From Protopterus annectens (lineage: Eukaryota > Chordata > Ceratodontiformes > Protopteridae), in the NCBI RefSeq assembly GCF_019279795.1, contig NC_056744.1, positions 904,759,677-904,823,676 of the forward strand: a DNA stretch of 64,000 bases. Reading direction: 5' to 3'. The notes under the pieces were generated by a model that had not been told where the DNA came from, did no database searches, and saw nothing but the letters and a program-made list of their open reading frames with translations. A program made the position numbers and the translations under genes. Every line of letters starts with the position of its first letter. The first letter of the stretch is position 1. Below are positions 55,944-64,000 of the stretch, one piece after another.

Positions 55944-57591
55944 TCAGGAAAGGACCAATTTTGGCAGGCCAGTTCCTGCTAAACCTTGGGGTTGAACCTG
56001 CAAGAAATCTTTAACAGTTTGAACAGATTTTGCCTTTTCTTCCATTTTCTTCATAACCTGCTGGGCAGGTGTACCAAACAAACTTGTCTTGTCCATAGGA
56101 GCATCCAGCAACTTAGCTTTAACATGATCCGGTAAAGCTTGTTCCTTTAGCCATGCATGCCTTCTTATCACTGTGCCTGTCATGGCTGATCTAAATGAAG
56201 CCTCCAGTGCATCATAGCCACATTTTAAGGAATGGTTGCTAACCTGTTGTATGTTATTTACCATCTCTAATACATATTTCTTATCAAGAGATTCATCAGT
56301 GGTTAGTTTTTTAGTTAACTGATCAAGCATAAACTCTTGGTATTGTATCATGTGAAATTGACAGTTTAAAGCTCTAGCTGAGAGAGTAGCTGAAGTGTAG
56401 ACCTTTTAAGCGCATCTGTGTAGTGACCTTGCTTGGGTTTCAGAAGGAATAGGGTTTTTAGCTGTGGTCGGCTACTGCCTTGGGACCCTGGGATATAGTT
56501 TCTGGGTCTGCAAGTGGGGCCTTGTAAAGGTGGTGATGAGTATCTGGCACCCTGTAAAATCTGTCTGGTTTGGCAGGGGCTGGAGGTAAAGAATCTGGAG
56601 CGGAGCAAACATCATTGAAAGCATCATCCACCACAGAGAGAACAGGAGGTATAGCTAAGGGCCTGTGCTGTGGGAGGTGCAGAAAGGTCCTAAGTCTTTT
56701 CTGGAGTCTGAAAAATCCTGTTGCTGCCATTGGAACTGTTCTCGCATGGCATGCAAGGTTTCCCAAAGGAGAATTCTTCTGGTGGGGAAGCAGCTGGAAT
56801 GGATTCTTCAGCATCAGAATCTTCAAAATTGGAGAAGGGAGCCTCAGGCTGGTCAGTTATGTCTGATTCAGCAGCAGAATCATCAGAAGACACTGGCTCA
56901 GGGGCTCTGCCCTAGGTCTCTTCTCTGGGGCTGAGAGGCCCTGTCTGGGTGAGATTGAGATCCTCTAATTAAAGAAATTAAATCTTCTGCCAAAGAAAGC
57001 ATTTGAGAACTAGAAGAGGGCCTGGATGTGGGGGGGTTAACAGGCACTGATTTAGTAGTCTTGGCTGCTTTAGCCCTGGCGAAGGCCTTAATGGACATGG
57101 CAGCTGGAGGCCTAGCAGCACCACGTGCTGGGGTAGAGACATCCAAGGGGATGGTGTCTGATAAGTCAACCACCGTAGTGGGTAAAATTTCTGAGGTCGA
57201 TTCAAGAGTTGTAGCAGGGGCCTCAGTTGTAAGAATAGGTTCAGCTGTACTTTGATCAGTTTTCTCGGTTTCGGCCGAAACCGAGACAGTCATGTTTGCT
57301 TTACCGTGGTTTCGGCCGAAACCACGGACCGCGAGTGTCGGTCTTTATCTTTGCGTTTTTTGGTAGATTGGGTAGTCGGAGGATCCGACGGCATAATGTA
57401 CGCAAAATCAGAACCGAAAAACTGTTCTGCAAACTCCGACCGACGCCTAAGCGTCGTCGGTTGAAAGAGGCACAGGCCGAACAGGCTGCTACGTCGTGGG
57501 CTGGGCCTAAACAAGGCAGACAGTAAGAGTGGAAATCTTTATGAGGTATTTGTTTCCCACAGGTTAAACAATTGTTAACTTTTTCTGACAT
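55944..57591 (-). pseudogene. Gag of J, many frameshifts
   Basis: ATG 57591; Cys cluster NNCLTCGKQIPHKDFHSYC and CSACASFNRR. 57293-56898 linker with ARAAKTTKSVPV and LAEDLISLIRGSQSHPD. 56893-56690 acidic part; 56826-56458 holds RLRTFLHLPQHRPLAIPPVL and the PDRFYRVPDTHHHLYKAPLA block. 56351-55944 (135 codons) is the core: KKYVLEMVNNIQQVSNHSLK, RRHAWLKEQALPDHVKAKLL, ending PKLVLS-stop as in A. Confidence 0.87.
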
Positions 57592-57717
57592 TGGCTGAGG
57601 CAAGAAAGAGTCCCCAACGGGTACTTAGCTTTAGAAGTCTTCAAGTAGTATTCGGTAGAAGTAATCTCTGGATCCGACCGACCGGCACTTGCGAACAGCT
57701 TCTGCTTGGGCCACGCG

Positions 57718-57903
57718 CAAGAAAGACTGGGGAAAATGGCGTCGGCTGATGCTTTTATACCCGAAGACCAACAGAGATGACGTCGGGTGGAGTGCGACAT
57801 CAGCCGAAGCCGGACCCGGACTTTGGAATCCGGCCGACTGCAGGGCTGCCTGACGACAGGACAACCCATTTGTTATGACTGCAGATGCATCCATGAAGGA
57901 CAT
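57718..57903 (-). promoter_or_regulatory. Left ITR of J with TATA
   Basis: TATAAA (minus, 57759-57754), preceded by GACGTCGG; outer end ggacat at 57898-57903. Confidence 0.85.
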
Positions 57904-58170
57904 CTTCCATATCCTAATTATATGGTTAGGACCTCTTGGATGACTCTCCTACAATTTTTTAAACTTACTGAATGGCAAACACCCTCTGACTGGATGGCAC
58001 ATCAGGGAGTATCCTCCTGGGACTTGGAGGTGAAGGAGAAAAGGGAATGTAGTAATCTCTGGATATTATTTTTATTACCCAAGCATTTTTTGTGATCTCT
58101 GTCCAGGAATCTAGGTGTAGTGATAAATCTCCACCGACTGCCTCCAGAGATGGGCAGTCAGGCAACAGCT
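57904..58170 (-). pseudogene. RT N-terminal fragment of O
   Basis: AVGGDLSLHLDSWTEITKNA and WVIKIISRDYYIPF align with APLGGKLALFSQNWHIITQDKWVLNIVSQGYRFHF of the younger copies. Ends at the J insertion. Confidence 0.82.
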
Positions 58171-58179
58171 TCAGGAGCG

Positions 58180-61100
58180 CTGATAGGGCTTATTGGGAAA
58201 GGGTTCCCTACAACCCTAATTCTGCAAACCCTCCTGCCTCTTGGGTGGCGTCTACTGTTGAAACCTCCTCCTCTGCCTCATCCTCTCGCAGGTCCTGGAA
58301 AGGCCCTTGAGATTTCCTGAACCAAGTCTTCTTCCCATCTCTGATTCCTTGAGAAGGTTCTCTGGGGGGTTAGAAAACTTGATCCCCATGGCAGAAAGTT
58401 CTTTCCATTTTTCCTCACAATGGGCAAGCATTTCCTTAACAGACGGTCCAAACAAAGAGAAACCTTCAAAGGGGGCATTACTAAAAGATGCTTTGAAGGG
58501 TTCTGGGAAATGGCAAAGTCTCATCCAGGCATGTCTCCTTATGGCTATGCCTGCACCAGCTGCTCCAGAGGAGCCTTCTGCTCAGTGTGAAATCTCATTT
58601 ATATCACGTTATCGAAAGATGAAAATAGCAAACGCTATTTCATAGGCCTCAAAACATCTAAACATGAAAATATCTAACATTCAGAACAACGATTTTTTTC
58701 CCCATGGAAAAAATTTGCTGCTCCAAAACACACATGCACAACACAAGCACATCAAACAAACAGCAACCACACACATACACTTAAATTCCTACATCTAACG
58801 CTACACTAAACTAAACATACACTACTATCTACACATTTACCTTAACCCAAACCCTAACCCTAAGGTCCGTCACTATCGCACACTCACGTAACCCGCGCCC
58901 TAACTCACTTAAACTGCCCCTAACCCTAAAGTCCTTCACTATCGCACACACGCCTAACCTGTGCCCTAACCCTAACTCACTTTACCCGCCCCTAACCCTA
59001 ACGTACAATCGCACACTTACCTGAATACAACACGTAACTTTCCACCACAGCGCTAATAGCGAATCCACAGAAACGGCCAACCAAATTCTTTCCTGAGGAA
59101 ATAATTCGCTGTTCTGCAGCTTCGCTATTCTTAGCATTCGCTGAATAGCTTTCGATATCAGAACATTCAAAGTTTTAATACTTCGATGTTCTGATACAGA
59201 CCCATGAAATCCGCCTCAACGAGGAATTTGCAAGGGGCGGGGATCGCCAATTGGGGAGAAACCTTCTTAAGGTCCTCCTACGACAAGATCTCTGAGAGAG
59301 GTGGTTAATTCTTTGACCAAATCTCTCTGCAAATGTGTAAAATGTGCCAAGTAGTTCAATATTCTCAACGCGAAGGAGGCCGAGGCACAAACGCGTTCCA
59401 CATTTGTCCACCACCAGAGACTCCTTGTTTGGGGGATGAACAGGGGAGCTCTGTTCAGCCAGCTCCTTTATTTGTGGCTGCTGACACAACACTGGCATCA
59501 AACTGGGGCAGCTTTACTCCAATGTATGCGGTCAGTGGGTGGACTAAGGAACTTGTCCAGATGTTTTGGGATTGGCTTGACTGTCTAGCGGGAAACAAGG
59601 AGTCCATACGCTGTGGGGGGACGTCACCCAGGACGTAGATGGACCTGCCCTGAATGCCTCCAGAAACACAGACTCCTTGGAAGAAGGCTTTTGGGAAGAC
59701 CAGCCATCTTTCTGTCTCAGGAGTTCAAGGAGATCTCCAAAGAAGACGTCGCCAGGTGGTGATCAGGGGGGATCCTTCATCAAAATGTGTCCTCAGTCAA
59801 AAACTACAAGGGGGAGTCTAAGTGCCTCCTCTTGTATTTTTCTTACAAGGGGCCTCCACTGTGGGATGCTCAGGGGTGGTATCAGAAGAAAGGGGGACCC
59901 CTTGCTGGGAAATCGTCTGGATGCTTAACAGGGGAGGCTGACCAATGGCAGGATGTATGGACTCAATGCCCAGACCAGACAGAAAGAGAGAGGAAGATTC
60001 CAGAACTGAGGAGATGTTTCTCTGACTCTAGAGAAGGCCCTTTCTACAATCTGGAAAGCTGACTGACCCAGAGAGACCCCCCTCCTCCCCCAGACCCAAA
60101 GTCACCAAAGGGAAGAGGGCAAACCCCACACTGGATCAGAACCTCCAAAGAGAATCAGACCCGAACCTTCAAGGGCTGAAGCCCCAAGCGCAAAAGAAAG
60201 GTCTGAGCTGAAGCCGTCCCACCGTAGCCGGCGCTGACATCTAGAATCATGGCTAACATCTAGGATCATGGATCTGTTCTGATCTGACAAATGCAGAACA
60301 GAGCTGATCAGGACAGAGCAGGAGTTGAGGAAGGGAGCTTCCTCAGGTCCGAGCTACTCTCAGGATTCCCGGATCCTGGGTTTCTGAAACCAGGGGTTGA
60401 ACTGGAAAAGGAGACTAAGGTAGGTGACTGAGCACCCATGAATCCAAGATGGGATGGAGAAAGCAGAACCCCCATCTGTATCAGAGCCTTAAGGAATCTC
60501 CGCATCATCCTATCCACATCGACATCAGAAAAACTCTGAAAGACCTGGAGGAATAAGCTGTGGAAGGGTGTCTGGACTTAGAGGCAGTTCTCAATATCTG
60601 AACTGGAGGAACCAGAGGAACTGCAGACACTGTTTTAGAGTGTGGAAGCGGGGTACAGCTCCAAACCTTTAGATCCGAAGCCTTAGGATTCAAAGTTGTC
60701 CTGCTTGGAGTGGAGGAACCAGACATTCACACAAGGTCTGCCAGATCCAAGGAAGTTGTTGGATCCGAAAATGGTTTTGTTCTGCTCAGATCTGATGAGG
60801 CTTTTGGATCCAGAGGAGGTCTACATTTGTTCGGATCCAAAACAGGTTTTGGATCCTGAAAAGTTCTTGCTTTGGTCGGGTCCGCAGTTGTTGGCTCTGA
60901 CAATCTGGGTCTTTTCTTTGACCTCTGGCGAAACCCCTACGGAGGCCAACAGGGCTTGCCACTTGGAACTAGAAGGTTTTGCACGAGGTTGAGCCCCAGA
61001 TGAAGCAACAGTTTAAGTATCACCTTATTTCTTCTGTCTGAGAGGGCCCTTGGGTTAAAGGCCATACAGATCTGGCAATCTGCTTCTAAATGACTGGCTT

Positions 61101-61194
61101 CTAAGCAATAAATGCCCTTCTTATGGGCATCTGAATTCAGGATTTTGTGCCCACAAGAAGTGCATCTCTTGCAGCCTGTTTGTTTGTCAGACAT
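58180..61194 (-). pseudogene. Gag of O, with a MITE inside
   Basis: ATG 61194 opens MSDKQTGCKRCTSCGHKIL and the CLEASHLEADCQICMAFNP segment; the third Cys of the cluster is Gly. A long, poorly conserved middle with repeated ggatccgaa-type Ser-Asp codons follows. The LAP2alpha-like core shows IRRHAWMRL, FKASFSNAPFEGFSLFGPS (about 58550-58450). About 3.0 kb, or 2.4 kb without the MITE, longer than the 1.7-1.8 kb of A-L. Many stops. Confidence 0.75.
58604..59194. mobile_element. MITE with TA target duplication and CCTAA-rich core
   Basis: Imperfect terminal inverted repeats of roughly 100 bp: tcacgttatcgaaag... at the left and the complement tcagaacatcgaag... at the right; inner matches include cagaacaacgattttttt and its partner. 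TA dinucleotides (58602-58603, 59195-59196) flank it. The core holds cccta accctaa-like tracts and cac-rich sequence but no ORF. Without it the gag frame of O resumes. Confidence 0.7.
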
Positions 61195-61499
61195 CTTTAA
61201 ACTTGTTTTAATTTGTTAAAGTTATTAACTTTCTCCACAAAAGACTTGTACTACAGATGGTAGCTGAGAAGCACAACTAAGGGCCAATGACACTAGAAGG
61301 AAAGTGAAAGAAAAGGGAGATAGAACAGCTACATACGTTAAGGACTGCTATCTACTTTTGAGTAGAATTTTTGAAAAGTTTCAGAATAAGTTTAAATAGT
61401 TTGATGACTTAAGGAAAGGAACTTTAAAAGTTTCTCTCTCTCTGAAATTCACCTATCTTAGATGAAAACTTGAAACTCTGGATTATGTCCTGGCGCAAC

Positions 61500-61659
61500 A
61501 GCAGCAAACAAGATTGGGGGTTAGAGAACGTGTTATGCATTATGGGAGAGGCAGGAGCTCAAGACTTGGATCCTAAAGTCTTGAAAAGACGTCCAAATCG
61601 GATCTGATGTTGAATCCGAAGATCCAACTGTGAGGAAGAATGTAGAGGACAACATGATT
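61500..61659 (-). repeat. Left ITR of O
   Basis: ttatgcattatgggagaggc, gacttggatcctaaagtc and gaggaagaatgtagaggac match the right ITR in reverse complement. No TATA box as clear as in A-L is seen. Confidence 0.78.
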
Positions 61660-61916
61660 GCTTTTTTAAGAAAAAAACTTAAATTTGCTGAAGAGAGTCT
61701 TGAACGGGACTTGTCAGGAGTCCAAAACAAAATTATGACCCCGGAGATGGGCAAGGGGAATCCTTATTGGTGAGAGTAGCATAAACAGCTCTTTATGGAA
61801 AGCTTTGCAAAGCCAGAGAATGATTCTGAAATCCAGACAGATACAGAAACTAGCTGGAATTTCACAGTACAGAAGCCAATTCTCTGTTCATAAAGGATAG
61901 CTAGGAAGTGTAAAAA
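61660..61916 (-). pseudogene. Second recombinase piece of P
   Basis: gcttttttaagaaaaaaact, aaatttgctgaagagagtc and gggacttgtcagg follow the order of ttttccaagagaggaatttta, aactctgctgaagctgcagg in younger YR genes. Heavily decayed. Ends at the K insertion. Confidence 0.55.
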
Positions 61917-62262
61917 AGTACAGTTGTGTACACTTACCATAAATGTAGATGTTAGAGTGTATTCCTGTTGCAGTCATTACATTTGGGTAATCCTGCTGGC
62001 AGGTTGCCCTCAGTCGGCCTGAATTCCAAAGTCCTGGGTCCTGCGTCGGCTGCTATCACCCCTTCCCTGACGTCAGGTCATCAGGGGTATAAAAGATGCG
62101 GCTGACGCCATTTTCTTTAGTTTTTCTTGCCCCCAGATGTCAGGTGCCTCCTAAAAGGGTAGCCAGAATTTATATATATAGGTAAATACATGCACCAATA
62201 TAAACTTTACCTTCATCTACAAACAAATACACCACATAGGTTGCATAAATCAGAGAAGGAAA
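61917..62262 (-). mobile_element. Right ITR and spacer of DIRS element K, cut by L
   Basis: Left edge AGTACAG after gtgtaaaaa of P. ITR arm gttagagtgtattcctg, as in D, then TGACGTCA and TATAAAAG (62088). The spacer (aaacaaatacaccacatagg) is cut at 62262, before the ICR. The rest of K should lie beyond L, outside the window. Confidence 0.88.
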
Positions 62263-62490
62263 AGTACAGTTTTGTACCTACCATAAATGTAGATGTCCGA
62301 ACTGGATAGCATCTGCAGTCATAACAAGTGGGTTGTCCTGTCGTCAGGCAGCTCTGCAGTCGGCCGGATTCCAAAGTCCGGGTCCGGCTTCGGCTGATGT
62401 CGCACTCCACCCGACGTCATCTCTGTTGGTCTTCGGGTATAAAAGCATCAGCCGACGCCATTTTCCTGTGTGTTTCTTGCCCCAGATGCC
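62263..62490 (-). repeat. Right ITR of L
   Basis: Nearly identical to 52328-52550 of J; CGACGTCA then TATAAAAG at 62438. Confidence 0.9.
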
Positions 62491-62680
62491 AGTAGCCCTC
62501 TTGCAAGCTAAAATTTGGATAGATGCCAATGTTTCCAAATAGATAGAGGTAAGCACAACAATAAGCATATATGTACATATATACAAACAAATACACCATA
62601 AAAGACTCCCCCCCAACAGCTAGCTACTAGGAGGGTAAACACCCTAGGAGTACCACAGAGGGAAGGAGGAGGGTAATCCT

Positions 62681-62779
62681 GACTGCAGATGCTATCCAGT
62701 TCGGACATCTACATTTATGGTAGGTACAAAACTGTACTATGTCCTTCATGGATGCATCTGCAGTCATAACAAGTGGGTA
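62681..62779 (-). repeat. ICR of L
   Basis: Complement of the right arm joined to the family left end at CTGTACT|ATGTCC. Confidence 0.9.
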
Positions 62780-62817
62780 GAATACCATAGCCAACTAGGG
62801 AGGAGGATAAAAGTAGA

Positions 62818-63852
62818 TTATGGTGTGTTTAGGATCCCTTGCAGTACAGCAGTGGCAAACCCTGCTCGGGATCTGGAATATAGAGGCAAATTATAATGCT
62901 TGGCAAATGTATGTACGGAGGTCCAAGTAGCGCCTCAATAATGTCTTTGGTTGCCACTCCTCGTAAGAAGGCTGTGGTAGTGGCTGTTGCTCTTGTAGAA
63001 TGAGGTCTTATGTTCTGTGGAATTGGTTTTCCATGGAAGGAGTAACAGTATCGTATGCAATTTCCTATCCATTTGGAGATTGTCTGTTTGAAATAGCTTT
63101 TCCTTCCCTTCCTGTTGCATAGGCTACAAAAGTTGGTCAGTCTTTCTGCTATTTTTGTTCTGTCCAAGTAGTAGCGTAGCTGTCTATGTACATCCAAGGT
63201 ATGCAGTATTCTTTCCCTCTGTTTTGTGGGTTGGGAAAGAAGGTAGGTAGGTGGATTGCCTGGTTCAAAGATACTCTGGATACCACCTTGGGCATAAATG
63301 TAGGATTAGTCCTCATGGACACTATCTTGGTGGAAGATTAGGAAGGGTTGCACTCCCATTAAGGCCTGTAGTTCTGAAACCCTCCTTGCTGAAGTAATTG
63401 CCAGTAGGAAAGCAGTTTTCCATGACAGGTGTTGTAGGTCTGCTGTTGCTGCTGGTTCAAAGGGTGATAGTGTCAACTTTTCTAGCACAAAGTTTAAATC
63501 CCCAGCTGGTAATGGTGGTTTCCTTGGAGGTTTTACATTCTTGATTCCTCTGAGGAACTGCCTGAGCAAAGGGTGAAAAACAGGTGGATCAAAGCTGTAT
63601 TCTGCTGAAATAGCTGATGCATGTATCTTGATGGAGGAGTAGGACAGGCCTGAATGAAGAAGTTCGGCCAGATACTCCAGAATGTTAGGCATATCTATGT
63701 TTGACACATCTTTTCCTCTTTCGGTACTCCAAATGACAAACCTTTTCCATTTTCCAGCATAGTTCCTTCTTGTTGAAGGTCTGCGTGCTTCAAGAATAAT
63801 GTCTAACTCTTTGAGAAAGTTCTGGATTAGCTGCTGCTATGTGATGTTCCAT
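62818..63852 (-). pseudogene. Tyrosine recombinase of L, several 1-bp deletions
   Basis: ATG 63852, overlap of 16 nt with TAG 63837-63839. Frame lost early (deletion near 63805: ATTAGACATTATT against ATTAAAGACATTATT). 63707-63306 holds NIDMPNILEYLAELLHSGLS, SARRVSELQALM; 63197-62829 holds the C-terminal part with HSTR and a damaged TWTSVHTF. Highly similar to J. Confidence 0.9.
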
Positions 63853-64000
63853 GCAGTCAGTTGTAGCGTTTTTAGGTTTGGATGTATGATGCTGTAGTTG
63901 TTCTGAGTTAACATCAAAGGCATCAGGGGTATTGGCCACATATTGTTCCGAGACATGCTCTTCAGTAGTGGGTACCAGTGTTGTCTTGGCCAGTTTTCGG
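63837..64000 (-). pseudogene. C-terminal end of the RT-RNase H frame of L
   Basis: Holds the LAKTTLVPTTEEHVS-like spacer after RNase H and the stop TAG at 63837-63839. Cut by the window edge. Confidence 0.8.

Larger units (their letters stand above)
52328..57903 (-). mobile_element. Complete DIRS element J (5576 bp) in the RT of O
   Basis: Edges AGTACAG and GGACAT. Same subfamily as A and L, with ITR arm gaactggatagcatctgcag. The flanks, gcgtgaataa and cttccatatcc, belong to the RT of O. Confidence 0.95.
27456..61659 (-). mobile_element. Diverged DIRS element O, cut by F, I and J
   Basis: Pieces 27456-30031, 46239-46447, 51967-52327 and 57904-61659 total about 6.7 kb. Their protein fragments are collinear with DIRS RT: LGG-type N-terminus (58165-57965), LVP..K and SNLNLYVK (52320-52230), QDAYYHIKM and ALPFGLTT (52170-52000), YMDDWLL (46430), then RALGSMSADIILIP and RNase H (30007-29338). 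ITR similarity between 27456-27620 and 61500-61659 closes the element. It is clearly older and belongs to another lineage than A-L. Confidence 0.87.
25237..61916 (-). mobile_element. Very old DIRS relic P, host of O, K and a LINE
   Basis: Pieces: right ITR 25237-25450, ICR about 26811-26880, recombinase relic 26881-27455, and more recombinase relic 61660-61916. The two YR pieces rejoin across O: gccacaaggaaaa then gcttttttaagaaaaaaactt, following the order of the intact YR genes (gccaggagcaaggctgttttccaagag...). P is cut on the right by K. No ORF survives. Assignment depends on weak but collinear similarity over several hundred bases. Confidence 0.68.
62263..64000 (-). mobile_element. DIRS element L, 3' part, runs off the window
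   Basis: A/J subfamily. Left edge AGTACAG after gagaaggaa of K. Contains right ITR, ICR, the whole YR gene and the last part of the RNase H frame. Confidence 0.93.

Noticed and set aside
58840-59010. Interstitial telomere or chromosome end
   Set aside because: The cctaa tracts are short and irregular and lie inside a TIR-bounded insert in the middle of gag of O.
1-64000. Many plus-strand ORFs of 60-140 codons inside the elements (for example 495-731, 13817-14026, 43609-43860)
   Set aside because: They are antisense to gag, RT or YR, contain no known domain, and recur only because the coding strand recurs.

Overview
The window is eukaryotic, almost certainly from a vertebrate with a very large genome. 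One calponin-type exon with clean splice signals (24601-24717, minus strand) sits in about 64 kb that is otherwise nearly all transposable elements. The dominant class is DIRS-type tyrosine-recombinase (YR) retrotransposons. This load of DIRS copies would fit a salamander, caecilian or lungfish; the species is inference.

I resolve 14 DIRS copies (named A-L, O and P here), all on the minus strand. A complete copy is about 5.55-5.6 kb. Read 5'->3' on the minus strand it holds: a left inverted terminal repeat (ITR) with a TATA promoter; gag (Cys-rich N-terminus, acidic linker, LAP2alpha-like domain, basic tail); reverse transcriptase with a YLDD box; a DEDD RNase H; a YR with R, HxxR, W and Y; an internal complementary region (ICR); and a right ITR. 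The ICR is the reverse complement of the two outer ITR edges placed side by side, so it records the junction of the circular DNA intermediate (core CTGTACTATGTTC). RT-RNase H and YR overlap by exactly 16 nt in every copy where the site is visible.

Layout. (1) 1-21941: element B (pieces 53-1880, 7463-9201, 20342-21621) carries A (1881-7462) and the head-to-tail pair C (9202-14756) and D (14757-20341). B itself appears to sit in E, of which only the 5' leader and left ITR (21622-21941) lie in the window. (2) 21942-25236: mostly unrecognised DNA with a GT/G tract, a 571-bp inverted-repeat retroelement with a 15-bp target duplication (22706-23276), and the calponin exon. (3) 25237-61916: P, a very old DIRS relic, carries a LINE fragment in its ITR-ICR spacer and, in its YR, a diverged 6.7-kb DIRS element O. 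O is cut by three younger insertions: F (30032-46238), I (46448-51966) and J (52328-57903). F carries the pair G (30641-36187) and H (36188-41242). The order P > O > F > G/H is four levels deep. O also holds a TA-flanked MITE in its gag. (4) 61917-64000: K, inserted in P, is cut by L, which runs off the window.

Nearly all ORFs are broken by frameshifts and stops. The best survivors are the YR ORF of G (350 codons, but with the usual Trp of the active site changed to Gly), the gag of I (344 codons) and the RT of I (347 codons). No tRNA, rRNA, CRISPR or bacterial gene is visible. The whole region is probably one or more introns of a calponin gene transcribed in the same direction as the DIRS copies.
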